Source of the DNA: Monosporascus cannonballus
Taxonomy: Eukaryota > Ascomycota > Sordariomycetes > Xylariales
Reading direction: 5' to 3'
Assembly: GCA_004154925.1 (NCBI GenBank)
Contig: QJNS01000179.1
Span: 1-64,000 of the forward strand
DNA length: 64,000 bases
Shown here: piece after piece, positions 47,101 to 60,749 of the stretch
Position numbering within the stretch: the stretch's first letter is position 1
How the letters are laid out: every line of letters starts with the position of its first letter
Notes under the pieces: generated by a model
What the model was told of the DNA's origin: nothing
The model's input: the letters and a program-made list of their open reading frames with translations, nothing else
Databases searched by the model: none
Position numbers and translations under genes: made by a program

Positions 47101-50062
47101 TATTTCGTTTTAAAAATTATTTTTTATTCGTATCCTTTTTTAATCTTAATAAGGTTATATTTATCTTTAAAATTAAATATTATAAATTATTTAGCTTCGT
47201 AAAATCGGTTTTTTATTTCCGTAATTAAAAGTAATAATATTCGATTTTTGATAATAATATCATTTAGTTATCGATAATTAACTATAAATCGTAATTTTCC
47301 ATTTTTTTTGAGTACGAAAAATATTAGATATTTTGTTAGTAATTTCGAAGGTCGAATTTATCTTTTTTATAGCCGATTTTTTAAGTATTTTCTGAAAGTA
47401 CGTAATTCGTTTCCGTTAAAATTATAAATAAGGTAAAACTTTGTCAAAAATCCTTCCTTAAGAATTATTTCATAATTTTAATTGCTATATTTTAATAATT
47501 TTGTATCGAATTCCTTCCTGAAACACTGTTCGTATTTATGATATTGTAATAATATATTAATTAAATTTTTTAATTCCTTAAGCTGTTATTCTTATTATTT
47601 CAAATCGTTATTTAATTATTTTAATTTCGTTTTAATAGTGATAATAATACGTTATTTTTTTGATATCCGTTTTTTTTTATATTTTATCCCTTTAGGTAGT
47701 AAAGTATTTATCGCATCCTTATACCTGCATTTATCGCCATTATCGATTAAACATTAAAATCTTAAATTTTTTTTATTTATTAATAAGAAATAAAACGAAC
47801 TTTATTTGGCTAGTTTTACCGTTGATTAAAATTCCGTACTGGTATATCTATAATAATCCTAAGATTATATCGTAATTTCCGAATAAAACGATATCGAAAT
47901 TAACCGTTTGGTATTATCCTTTAATAAAAATCTCGAAATAATTAATTTTTCATATAACTTTTCCGTTATCGTAAACAAATTTCTGACCTTCGGTATTTAT
48001 CGCTATATAAGGTTTTAACTTATATTTTTATAATAATTTAAACTTATTAACCATATTTAATACAATATAATTTCCGCTTAAAATTCCGTAATTTACCATT
48101 ATAATATACCAGTACGTTCCAATTCGTATTTTTAAGGTGATAAGGTTATTAACGTTTTTTATTATCGCGTTTAAAGCTTTTTTTTAAAAAAAATCTTTCT
48201 TAATTCCTTTAAATTTTATTATTTTACGGGTTTTTTATGGGTAATTTTCTTTTTTTAATTCCTATTCGAATTTATTAAGTTTTATTTATATTTTTTCCTT
48301 TAGCGCGTTAAACTATTATATCTGTCGTTATTGCCGGCATATTATTTTTTCGAATTATATTAGCTTTTCCTATTTTTTTATAGTTTCTTTTTTTACCAAA
48401 TATATTATTTTCTTATGTTTACGACTGTATCCCATTATATGTTATCTTAATTATCGTTCTAAAGATCTTTTATAAATTAACATATTTTTTTCTTAATAAT
48501 TCGCAATAAATGCCAATTAAAAATAAAAATCCGTAATAATTTTCTAATAATATTTTTTTACCGTACGCTGGATTAAACTTTTTTCCGTTTAATACTTATA
48601 CCATCCATAATAACAAAAGGGGTTTTCTTACGGGCATTACTTTTTTTCGGGCCAATTTTCTGCTTTGGCTCATTATTAGATATTTTCTGGGGCTATAGTT
48701 CGAAACTGTCGATATTATTACTTATTATTCTTATTATACCCGGTACGATTTGGAAAATCGAATCCCTTATAATATATACGGGTAATTCGTATATAAATAT
48801 ATTATTTTTATTTTTCGTAATCGGGATATTCTTGTCGTCGACAATATATAACATATATTCTGCTATATCGATTAAAGGTTCCGGAACAAATTTTCTTTAT
48901 TTAGCTTTGGTATTTACGTAATTATCCTTATAATACTTCTTGTTATATTTGCAATACTTATTAAGCCAACTTTTTAACTTTTTGCATTTTTTGTCGAATT
49001 TCTTATCGTAATAATCCTTATTAGACCTTTTGTCGTAAGCCTAATACGTACTTGGCTTAAATTATATTAATAACTTTATTATTATTTCCTTAATTATTTC
49101 TGGATTATTCCTCCGGCATAAGGATTTAGTTATCCTATTGTAACCTCTTAGATTTCTTATATTTATAAACCTTATATTCTATTTTGCCGTAATTAAAGCA
49201 CTTAATTTGACTTTAATTTTATTTATAGATAACGCCGAATTCCATAAATCTTGGCGCCGTTTCATAAAAAATAAGGGGTACGTCTCGTTTTTTTCCCTGG
49301 TTAAATTTGTTATTTTCCGAACGTAAAATATATTATTTTTTTTCTTATTATTTTTCAAACTGTCGATTATTAATTTTAATTACGTTTACAATATACAGGT
49401 TTAAAGCAACTAATCGGTTAATCCGAATAATCTTATTTTTTTATATTATCCTTTAACCTTTTATAAAACATATCGACAAAGGTTTTAATTTTATCGTTTT
49501 TTTATCCGGCCTTAACCGTAAAACCTTTGAAAATTACGGCGTATTTGGATATAAGTCCTTTTTGTCGGAATTATAAGAATTATTAAGCCGTTAATCGTTT
49601 TTTATTCGGATTGCCGAAATTATCGCGCATTTTGTTTTCGAAATTCATATAAGTTAAAAAGATTTTATTAATAAAGTTTTTCTTATTTATTTTTTTTACT
49701 TTCAAAATATTTCTCATAATTGGCTTAAATCAATCGGCCGTATCTCCTATTAGGCATATTTTTATTGTTAAAACTATATCCGTTAAGTTATTAAGGTTTA
49801 GGAAGCGAAAGTAAATTTGCGCTTAAGTTAAAAAAATCTAAAAATTACCTTTTTTATCGTAAGGTTCTGGCTTTTTAGGCTTTATACGGGCGAAAAAAGG
49901 TTAGGCAGATAACGTAACCCTAAGTTGTCGAATTTCTTTTTCCAGTTCCCAAATTCGAACCTAAAGTTACTAAATAAGAGTTTCCTAAACGCTAGTCGAC
50001 ATTTTAACAATATTAAATATTATTCAAAGTTTGACAGTATTACTGAACAAAAGCTTATAACG

Positions 50063-50447
50063 TATAACGAATTATAAAGATTTAATTAATTATTAAACCT
50101 TAAGTCGAAGGGTTTATATTAGCAAAAATATTGTAAAAATTTAAATAATAAATATAATAATCGTATTACGTTTTTTAATACCGGAAATACCTTATTGCAA
50201 ACGATTAATATTAATAGATATTACAAGCTAATATTATTTAAGCTATAGAAATAACAAACGTATATATCTTAATTCCTTTATTATTATTCATCTTTATTTA
50301 GCAAAACCTTATTAAACAATTGCTTAATACTGCTTAATCGTACTTAGTTGAAACCCGTTAAACACTAATTACGTAACCCTGAACTAGCGTAACTTCGTGA
50401 TCTTGGCTGGACCGTTTTCGCAGGCCCAACTGACTTGGGTTGTAACA
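50063..50447 (-). repeat. 5' LTR of the nested element
   Basis: 385 bp ending TTGGGTTGTAACA. The left end is RIP-mutated (TATAACGAAT against TGTGACCAGC). Confidence 0.85.
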
Positions 50448-53400
50448 CCGTTATAACTGCGGAAATCTAATTTTAACGTCGTTTTATAAGTTTGCAAATT
50501 TAAATCCTTTTTATAAATATTATAATCTTTTTTTATTATTCCGTAAATAATTTTCGATTAAACGTAATTTTAGGATATTTTTATAAATATAATAACTTTT
50601 AAGGGCCGTTATATCGTTACACGTTTTGTTTACAAATATTTTTTGTTTATTTTTTAACGTTTCGATAAAACTTTAATATTTATTAATAATTATAATTAAA
50701 AAATAGTATTATTTGGCAAAATTATTACCAAACTTAAGTACGTTAAGCATTTTAAGAATAGCACCTTATTTCCGATTAATAATAAATTATACTCCCGTTA
50801 TATAATATTTATTTTTCGCAAAAAATAATATATTTTTACGTTATTTTTAAGTTTTACGCGTAATAAATTCAATAAATATATTTGCTTTTTGCCGTTATAT
50901 ATTTTCCGATTATTTTCTAATATTTTTACGTTAATTCCCTTAATACGTTTATTAAATGTTAATTAACGTAAAAATTAATAATTAAATATTAAATCTTATT
51001 TTCGAAATAAAAATCTAATTTTTATAGTACTTATCGACTTCTAACGATAATACGATAAGGTAATTATTCATTAATAACTTAAAAATAATTATATAATTAA
51101 GTAATCTTTTAACTTTAATATTTTAATTTTGTTTAAATTTTTTTTATAACTTTAGTAATTATTAAATAATTAATTTCCGATTAAGTTATTATTACTTTAC
51201 GGTTTTTAGGTCGTCTTATTTCCAATATACGTATTTAATTTTTTATTTTGTAACGTTATAATATTTTAAATACCTATTCGAAATATTTTCGAAATTTTTA
51301 CCTATTATATTCGACAGATTAACTTTTTTATTTACTTAAATATTTGTGTTATTCTCGATTATCTCGATAGCGGATAATATTTTTATTACCCATTTTTTTA
51401 CTCCTTTATTAGGTCCGGTAACGTTATTTAAACGTTACCCGGTTATTCGTTATATTGCGATTTTAATACAAATTTTAAAAATACATTATATTTTCGTTAA
51501 TATTTAGTAAAAAAAAATTATTTTATACGTTTAAAAACTTATTTATCTCTTAATTGTAGTTCGAATATAAATAAATACAAATTGCTTAGTTTTAAACTTA
51601 AAGTTTTTAATTAATAAATTTACTTATTACTATAATTAAAATACTATAAACGTATAACGTTAAATATAATATCTTTTTTAGGCTGTTATTTCTTTTTCTA
51701 ATATTTCTAAATTATTTAATAAATAACCGTTATGTTTTCGAGGCGTTTTTTAATTGCTTATATTTATACTTTAAATCTCTATAAAAGGTATTTTATTATC
51801 TTTAAAAAAATATTTATATAAGGTTTTAAACCGAGAACGGCCGGTAAATATATTCCGCATATTATTATATACGAATTCTGTATTTTGTAATAATTTTATC
51901 TAGTTATTTGAGTATTTATTAATATAATTATAGAAATAATATTTTAAGATTTATTAAGTACGTTCTATATACTTATTGGTTTGCGAATAATAAATAGTTA
52001 ATATTTGCCGTTTTATTTTTCGTTTTTATAAAATTCCGCTCAGAATTAATTCGTTAATAATTGATTTTTATTACTAATAATTTTAGGTAACGTACCAAAT
52101 TTATATTCCACTTTATCGTAAAATAATCGGATTAATTCGGTTACGGTTATGGTTTTAACCCTAAAAATAAATAATTTTAACTTCGTAAAAGGGTTGATAA
52201 ATACCAACATTACGTCATATTTTAACGGGTATAAATTTAGGCTTTTAGAAAATTTCGAAATAAAATTTATCGAGATTTTTTAAAACAGTTATTTAAGTAA
52301 CAGTAAGGGCTATAATTATCTATATAGTTTATAACGTAACTTTATTATGCTTTAATAATTCGGATATTATTTAGTACATTTTTGGATATCGTTTCTCATA
52401 TTTTCTTAATAAAACTTTCTAATTATTAATTTTAACGTATAAATATATTTTAAATATTTTACCTTTCAATCATTATAATATTAATTACTTAATTAATTTC
52501 GTAAAATGCCTTATGATAAAATTACAAAGTTATCCCGATAATATAAAACCTTATTTAAATTTAGGAAATATCTTTTTTCTATTACAGCTTAATATCCAGT
52601 TATCTGTATCAGCTTTATAATATTTAAATCCTTAATTTTGAACTTTCGAACCTAATCGTAAAATTATCGGGAAGTTTTTTTGTTAAAGATCGTAAAACGT
52701 ATTAATTATAAATAATAACCTCAATATTAATTTCGCTTTGTTTATAAATTTTTCGGAATTTAATCGTAATACGATTAAAATTTACGGTTATCGTTATTTA
52801 ACTCTTAATCGTATTATTATTACGATTGGCGCTTATATTATTATTCGCAAATTATAAACTTGGCAAATATAAAATTCTTCGCTTTTTTTTTCGAAAACCT
52901 TTTATAATTATATAATAAAAAGTTTTCGTTTTTTATATAAATAATAATTATTTAAATTTCCGTTACTTAAAATTTATTTAGGAATATTATAGCGAACGAA
53001 TTTTGTATTACTTTTATAGGGCTCTTTGCCTTCTTATAATATTTTAAATCGCGTTATATATTTAGAACCGTTTTTCGTACGTTTTTTAATATTTTATTTA
53101 TTAGTCCGAATTTCTTAAATAACGTAAAGGATTATATTTTTATACGCAATTTCTCTAATATGTAATTCGGGCGTTTAAATAACCCATTCGCCGGATTAAC
53201 GGCGCCCGGTCGATATTAGATTTCAAAATCAAATTATATAAGACTGTAAATCTATCGGGTGAACCTCCTTTTAAGGCTACGTACCAACGCCTTTATTATG
53301 TCCTTTAGCGCTATATAATCGATAAATATTAAGAAAAGAATTTTGGTACCTTATGATATTACCATTAATATTTTAGGCTTTTTATAATCGCTAATAATTT

Positions 53401-56400
53401 TTATTACCTTATAATTTACGTTTTTTGGATTAGATTTAATTTTTGCAATTAATACATAATTAGGCGTTAATATTTTTCGTATTTTTATCAGAATATTTTT
53501 AATATGGTTTTTATCGAGGCGTTTATTTTAACCTTAATATTTTTAGCGTTATTTTAAATCGAAAAATAATTACCGACTAAAAAATATTTTTTAAGTTTCG
53601 GAACGCCTTTTTAACCTTTTCGGGTTATCGAAATTTTATTATTTTATTTTTACCTCACGCTCTTTTTAAAAGCTTAATAATAGGTTCGGTAATACGTAAA
53701 TAATAGGGGATAAATTTCCGACAAAAATTCGCGAACTTTAAAAATATTTAAATATTATAAATTAATTTTGGCTTTGGCTATATTTCCATGTTGTCGATAT
53801 TAATTATGAATTTTAAAAACTTTATTTTTTAAAAAAGATTTTTATTTAAATATTTTAGTAAATAATTAATATTATAATAACTATTCGCAAATTAACCGGA
53901 AATACATCGTATGTTTTTTTATAATTCGAATAAATTATTATATTATTTAAATATATTACGTATATTCAATTAATTATATCATTTAATACTTTGTATTTAT
54001 AGGTTTAAACTGTAATTAATACGTTAATAAGACCAAATAACATAACCGTATATTTAAATTATTCGTACAGTATACTAAAAATAAATTTTTATTAATCGCT
54101 TTTTTTAATGTTAAAATAATAATAAATATCTTTAAAATGGATTTTCGAAAATATTTAAATTAACTTTAAACGATTTATTATTTTTAAGATCAAAAATAAA
54201 AGGTACTGATTTTTATCGTTACCCGATTTAACTCTGTATAATCGATATATAATCAGAAATTACCGGTTATTTAAATATAAATAATATTAATATCTTTACG
54301 CTCGTTTTCCGGTAACGTATACGGCTTACTTTTAAATTTATTCAAATATATTTTTCGAATACATTTTTTAAGTTTTCGAAATAAGATAAATTAAGCCGAA
54401 TAAGAACGTTTTTCTAATGATTAACTTTATTATATATTTTGCTCTTAATAATTACGGTATTTTTTCGTTATTTTTCCGGAATATATTTGCCGGAAACCTT
54501 TAAGGTATACAAAAAAAATTAATTATCCTTTACTTTTATTATTTTCCAAATTCCTAGACTTTTAAATTTCGGCTAAGTGTATTAAATTAACAATATAATT
54601 TTATTTATTTGAAAATCTTAGGTTTACGATTTTTTATCCGTTAACCTTTTATAATAATCTATAAAATTATTAATATATAGTTATATTTATTGAAATACTT
54701 AATTTATTTATTTTTAATTTAAATCATAAAAAATCGAGTACTTTTTAATTATAACGTATTATAAAATAAATTTAGATAAACTTTTATTCGTTTTCGTTAT
54801 TATTTATTATATTAATAAAAGTTTTATATGCCGTATAATATTTGATATATATGTTATTAATATCGATAAGGCTCAGAATATTTACGAAAACTGATTAGAA
54901 ATTAAGTTCTTTCGTTAATTTTTTACTTATACTGTTTATTTATATTCCGATATTAATATTTATTTATACTGTTATATTCCTTATACTTTTGTCTTAATAA
55001 ATACCTTTTTTTAAAAGGTAGCTTTATTTCGACCGTTTCATAATTATTTGCCGAAATACATTAAATATATATATTTATTTCGACTTTTTTTAGATTTACG
55101 TTTAGAGATTAATTTGATTTATTATTATATATTATAACGTTTTATACGGCTTTTCGAAGTCGCTTTTCGTATAGTCGAAATAATAAGGTTTTCTTATTTC
55201 TTTAAGTTAATAATTTATATTTCTATAATTTAGCTTTTTAAAATTACAACATTTAAATACGCTTTTATACAAATTAAAGATATTAAGTTATACGGATTTA
55301 TTTTATTTAATATTAAATCGGAAATTATTCACTTTCTAAATATAAAAACGTTCGTAATTCTTATTACTTTTACGTAACGCCTTTAATTTATTCTGGGTAT
55401 CTTTTTTCTCGAAAATATGAAAATAAGATTATTTATTTTTATTAATATTTTTAACGAAGAATAATCGGTTTTACTTCGCCTTTTTTTAGGCGTCCTAATA
55501 ACGTTTTACCTTATTTATTATATTATTTATTCGTTTTAACTTAACGTTTTTTTATAATAAAATATTTCGTATTTTTAAAATTAATTTATCACTATAATTA
55601 AAAGCAAAATCCTTATTATGCTAATTATATTCCGAATTAAAGGTATTCGTAAACTTTATTTTATAAATTCAGAACGTTTATTTAACGTAAATGATTAATA
55701 GTAATTAATCGAATTATTATCGTAATTTTATAAATTATTTCTTATATTCTTTATGGAGAAAATTAGGATTTACTTAGCCTTTTCTAATAAAAATCCATAG
55801 GTTTTGTATTTTCGAGTTTTTTCGTAATTAAAATAATTAAACATAACGCGGTATAATTGTTAAACGTTCGTAATAAAAACGTCTATATAGCCCATAGCCT
55901 ATTAGATATAAATAAAGGTATTTCGCCCGGGCCTTTCGGCGTAAGTTTTCATAATAACTTTTATTTAATTTTTTTAATTAACGTACGTTCGGATAATTTC
56001 GGATAATTATAATTCGATATTTATTTGTCGACTTTAAGATTTTATGACGATATTGTAATTAACTTATAAAGCTTTGCTTTTTTAATTTATGTTTTTATTT
56101 GTTATTCGGCTAGTTAGTGGAATAATTTCTAATATTATTTATTTTATTACCGAATAATTTCCAAAATTTAGTTATTATTAAAAGGTTTAATCCTTTTTTG
56201 TTTTAAATTCCAAAAGGTAATTATTATATTGCGTCCGTTTTTCGCTTATTTAATTAACGGTGATCGGAACGTATTCCTATTATATATATAAAGTAATTCG
56301 GGATCTTGAAAATTATAATATTTTATTCGTTAAAGTTTTATTGTAAGCTTTTTCGCCTATTCTCGTACAGTAATTAATCGTTCGTCGGTTAGGTTCCCAT

Positions 56401-56499
56401 CGGCGGTTTTTTCGACTAATAATTTAAGTTCGTTTTATAATTGGCGAATTCTGTTTCTAATAATTATCGCGTTATTCTTCATAATAAAAATAGAAAAAC

Positions 56500-56705
56500 T
56501 GTAAGATAATAAATAATTATAAATTAGGTAAAGTAATTTTCGACTAATCGCAAAACGTATTCCAAGAAATAAATGTTTTAGATTATTTCTATCTGGCGTT
56601 TCTTACTTACTGCCAGATAGTGGATTTATATTAGTAAATGGGTCGGTGACTAATTGGTAGCTGGTCGGCTACTAGCCTCATCCATATAGGGGCTGTATTC
56701 TTATA
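56500..56705 (-). repeat. 5' LTR of element C
   Basis: 206 bp, more AT-rich in the left third than its partner. Confidence 0.85.
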
Positions 56706-59051
56706 ATGCCGTATATACTCTATTTCGGAAATAACACGAAATGTTAAATAATTAAAGAAATTCGTTGTTATAACGAATATATTAAGAACTGTTATCGTTA
56801 CGCCAATTTTGGCATTTTACTTAATGTTTTGCGTTATATTAAGGAGATAAAAAATCGTTTAAATCGTAAAAAAATTGTTGTTAAGGAAACTCTTTTACGC
56901 TTTTAGCACAAAAATAAACAAAAACCTATTCCGTAAATAGCGTAATATTAATGAGATTATTAATTGCCTTTTTCGATTCCGTTGTTAAAAGAAACTTCTT
57001 TACTTTAAAAAAGCTAAAATTATTAATTGCGAATTTCAGTTAATAGATAAGTTAAACGAATAAAGTCGTACGAAAGCCGAGGTTCTTTTATCCGTACTAT
57101 TTATTAATTCCTTTAACTGGCCCGTTCTCGAAAACCTCGACTAAAAGGCCTTTTTTGGTAACTCTGTTACTGCTGATAAAAGCTTTTTAATAAATACTAG
57201 ATATTTGCAAGATTTTTAGCTGATTCTCACATGTTTTCGGAATTTGGATACTTTTTCTATATAATTAAGTATTAAGCAAATTCCTTTTTTATGTTAAATA
57301 TTTTTCTACTATGTATACTTATTTATTTTTTATCTTTACGTTGTTTTGTACTACATATACTTTTATGGCATCCGTTATTAATTTAAATTAAAAAATATAA
57401 AAAACTAGATAACATTTAACTTTTGGTAGAAATTCTAATTGGTAATTATTTTCTGAAATTTCCTTGGCGATTTTATATGGTCTAATATATTCGAGATCGA
57501 ATTTTTTGCTAAGTTTTTGTCTAAATATTTTTGATAATGAAATAAACCATCTCCTCTCTTTCGAACGTTAATTCTTTTAACCCTTTTTTTATTATAATAT
57601 TTGGTTATTTGGTTGCGTACGAATTTCAATTTCGTTTTTATTTTCTAATACAGCTATTTTAATGTAAAGACTATTTTGGTGTTAATTAATCCTTTTTATA
57701 GAAATTTCGGTATATCTTTAGCATACAACCAAACTTAACGTTAATTCGAATAGTTTTAATATTTCTATAATAACTGGTATTATACGCTAATTAGGTAGCA
57801 AGTAACTTTTTAACTCAATTATTTTGTTTATTCTTAATATAATATTATAAGTATATTTCTTATATTTAGTATAACCGTTCTGTTTATCCATTTATTTGAA
57901 ATTTAAATACGTTAAATAATTGATGATTTAATTCAACTTATAACATAAAACTTTGCTAGAACTTTAAAGTAAATATGGTTTTTTTTAAAGTAATCTCGCA
58001 TAATAATTCGTATATATTGAAAACGTTTTAAATAAACTATATTCCATTTATTCCGTATTTATATCCTTTTAATAAAGAAAAAATAATAGGATTTTATATA
58101 TCGATTAATAATAACGAAAATACTATCGTAATATATTTTTATCTCTAGATTTTGGAATAGAGGAAATTTAATAATAAAATCTATAATAATCGATTCTTAT
58201 AGTTTTCCGAATACTAATAATAGTTATAATTCTTCGTATAGTTTGTATCGTTACATTTTGGTCTTATTATAAAGATCGCATTATTATCGTATTTTTTAAA
58301 TTACTATCTTTATTTTTTTTAAAAAAAATAAGTAGGCTAAAATTGCTTTAAGGTTTTGTAGATTTCGAGATATTTATATAGCTAATATATATGTATCTTT
58401 CGTACCAAATCCTTCTAGTATTTTTTTAAAGCTTGTATTTTGTTTATTTTTGATATTTTAAGAAATCGTCATTATATTACTGGATTTTGTAATACATATT
58501 AAAAAGTATTGCCCGATTATCATAATCTGAAGTAAGCGTAAATATCTTTTTATAATAATATTAAAAATTATATGGCTAACTTTAACTAATTTCTTTTCGA
58601 AATCTGGCCGCCTGCTTAAAATATCGGTGCTGCTATTTTCTGAATCTTTTTTATAAATAATAACAAAGTTAAAATTCGTTAATTATTTAACGTATTTTAA
58701 TTATCGTTCGAAAGATTTTCTAGTCGTAATAAAACAAATAAAATTTTAATAATTCGTATAAACTTGAGCCTAACATAAATTTCTTTTTAAAAAGCATTTA
58801 AATTTCGAAAGGCTATTATAATAATTATAAATTCTTTATTTAGAATACCGTAATTAAGTTAGGCTTATTTTAATTTATATAAAAAAATAATAATGTATAA
58901 TTTGCTTTAACTATTTGGTTATCTAATTATAACGCTTAATACGTAATCCGAAATGTCGGTTTTTAGTTTAGCGATACGAATTAGACCTTATATAATTAAC
59001 ATTAGCTTACTAATACTTATACTCTTAGTTTTTTAAAATGCCTTTTTTATT

Positions 59052-59259
59052 TGTAAGATAATAGACAGTTGTGAGCTGGGGTGAGGTGATCTCCGACTAG
59101 TCGTAGAGCAGATTCCAAGAAGTAAGTGTATTAGGTTACTTCTATCTAGCGTTTTCCACTAGCTGCTAGATGGTGGAATTTATACTAGTAAGTGAGTCGG
59201 TAGCTGATCGATAGCTGGTTGGTTATTAGCCTTATCCTTATAAGAGCTGTATTTTCACA
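59052..59259 (-). repeat. Solo LTR of the A/C family
   Basis: 208 bp, TGTAAGATAATAGACAG to ATTTTCACA. It is the least RIP-mutated copy in its left half. The flanking pentamers TTATT and AATAA do not match. No internal element adjoins it. It marks the end of remnant D. Confidence 0.8.
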
Positions 59260-60749
59260 AATAATAACGTAAATATATTTTGCTATTAAATAGGTTTATG
59301 TAAATTTATTAATAATAATTATAATAAATTATTTAGTTATATTTTTGTTACACAATATATAATTATTATCTAGATTTGTAAAATGCATTGTATACGTATC
59401 GATATCGTTAGCATAATTATTAATATCGATATTATTATAATCATCATCGTAATTATGTTCTTATTTATTTTTAAGTTTATTACGTTTATGCCTGCGTCCG
59501 TTTTTATCGCGCCTAAATCTTTTATGTCGTTTATTTCGCTTATATTTGCTATTTTAACGATTAATTATTAACGTACGCATCCGGTACGTAATACATATTA
59601 AATCAAACCTTATTTAAAATAATTATATTTTATATTTACGGATAAATATATTAATAAATATTTTGACATTATTATAAATAATTATTATTAATAGTATATT
59701 TCGAAATCTCTTTATATTCCGATATATATATGTTTTTATTATTTTGGAAAACCTTTTTTCTTAATTATTAATTAACTTTATTTTTATTTTATTATTTACC
59801 GTATATTTAATAATAGTTTTTATATTTAGTACTTATTCGGTGATAGTATTTTTATTTATTTTCCTTTATAAGAATATTGTAAGAAAAATGTTTATTATAT
59901 AATAAGAAATCCGTTATTTACATATAATTATATATATTTCTTAAGAAATAACTTATATATATCTTTATTATGCCGATAATTTTATTTATATTTATAAATA
60001 TAAAAATTGTATATACGTATTTTTTTTGTCTTAATAAAGGAAATCATAAACTTAGTATTAAATCAAAATTATAATAATTATAACATTGTTTTAATTATTT
60101 TTGAAAATATTAATTTAAAGAAAAATAAAATTTAATACGATTATATATGCTGTTATTTCTAGAATTACAATTATTCGATAATATTTACTATATGTTTTAG
60201 AACTTAATAAATAATTTAAAATATTTGAATACTTATTTAAAATTTATTTTCTTTAATAGATTAATAAATATTTAACTTATAAAAAATATATTTCGTTAAG
60301 AAAACCTTTAGTTTATTTTTTATAAATTTATATATTTTAAATATCGATATAACATAATTTATTAATAAATATTTCATTTTTCTTAATTATTCTTTTAATT
60401 GTTAACTAATAATTCTAAATCAAATTTTATCTTTATTCAATTTTAACAAAAAAATGTAAAATAAACGGTTAAAACTTAATATCTTTCGACAGTATATTTT
60501 ATAAAAAATAATTTAACTTTAATTATTAAATCTCTCATTATTATTTACCGAATAACATTTTATATAATAGATTCCTTAAAAAATATTATAATATAAGTTT
60601 AAAGAAATTGTGGTATTATGAGATTATTAGCGAACGATACGTTTGTAACGATTATAAAAATTTAAATCTTTTTTTTATATTTTTAAATGTGACTTTTAAA
60701 ATAATATTTAATATAATTAACAAATCATTTTATTAATTATTATAACATA
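59260..60749. other. AT-rich DNA, no recognised element
   Basis: About 1.5 kb. A 62-residue plus-strand frame at 59383-59571 is isoleucine-rich, as expected from AT-rich chance sequence. No LTR or inverted ends were found. Confidence 0.5.

Larger units (their letters stand above)
43719..50447 (-). mobile_element. Nested Gypsy chromovirus inside element C
   Basis: A 6729 bp element with LTRs 43719-44104 and 50063-50447, flanked by an exact 5 bp target duplication CCGTT (43714-43718 and 50448-50452). The joined flanks match the uninterrupted sequence of element A near 12120-12150. On the minus strand, gag starts at ATG 50002. A CCHC zinc knuckle lies at 49156-49200 with three of its four metal ligands turned to tyrosine by transitions. 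The polymerase reads YFDDI at 46974-46988, with both catalytic aspartates kept. A chromodomain is near 44760-44900. It is less eroded than its host, in keeping with a later arrival. Confidence 0.88.
42636..56705 (-). mobile_element. Gypsy element C (same family as A), with nested insert
   Basis: LTRs at 42636-42841 and 56500-56705, each 206 bp. The flanking pentamers are ATACC (42631-42635) and ATGCC (56706-56710): a 5 bp target duplication with one G-to-A change. Without the nested element and its extra target copy the length is 7336 bp, close to the 7308 bp of element A. The minus-strand polymerase site at 53924-53953 reads YLNNIIIYSN, that is YLDD with both aspartates turned to asparagine by G-to-A change. 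It lies inside remnant D. Confidence 0.85.
42065..59051 (-). mobile_element. Gypsy chromovirus remnant D, interrupted by element C
   Basis: The 3' LTR (42065-42462) begins TATAACGGCTAAACTAATTAAC and shares CCTAAGTCGTACGAGTTTATATTAG with element B. The internal region starts after it with a pyrimidine tract and is cut at 42635 by element C. It resumes at 56706 and can be followed to 59051, collinear with about 44300-46640 of the nested element. It includes the chromodomain-proximal part (about 57200-57300) and integrase to RNase H sequence. It ends abruptly at the solo LTR, so its 5' part is missing. Minus-strand, fully degenerate. Confidence 0.7.

Noticed and set aside
59383..59571. 62-residue isoleucine-rich frame
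   Set aside because: Composition expected of AT-rich chance sequence; no start context or motif.
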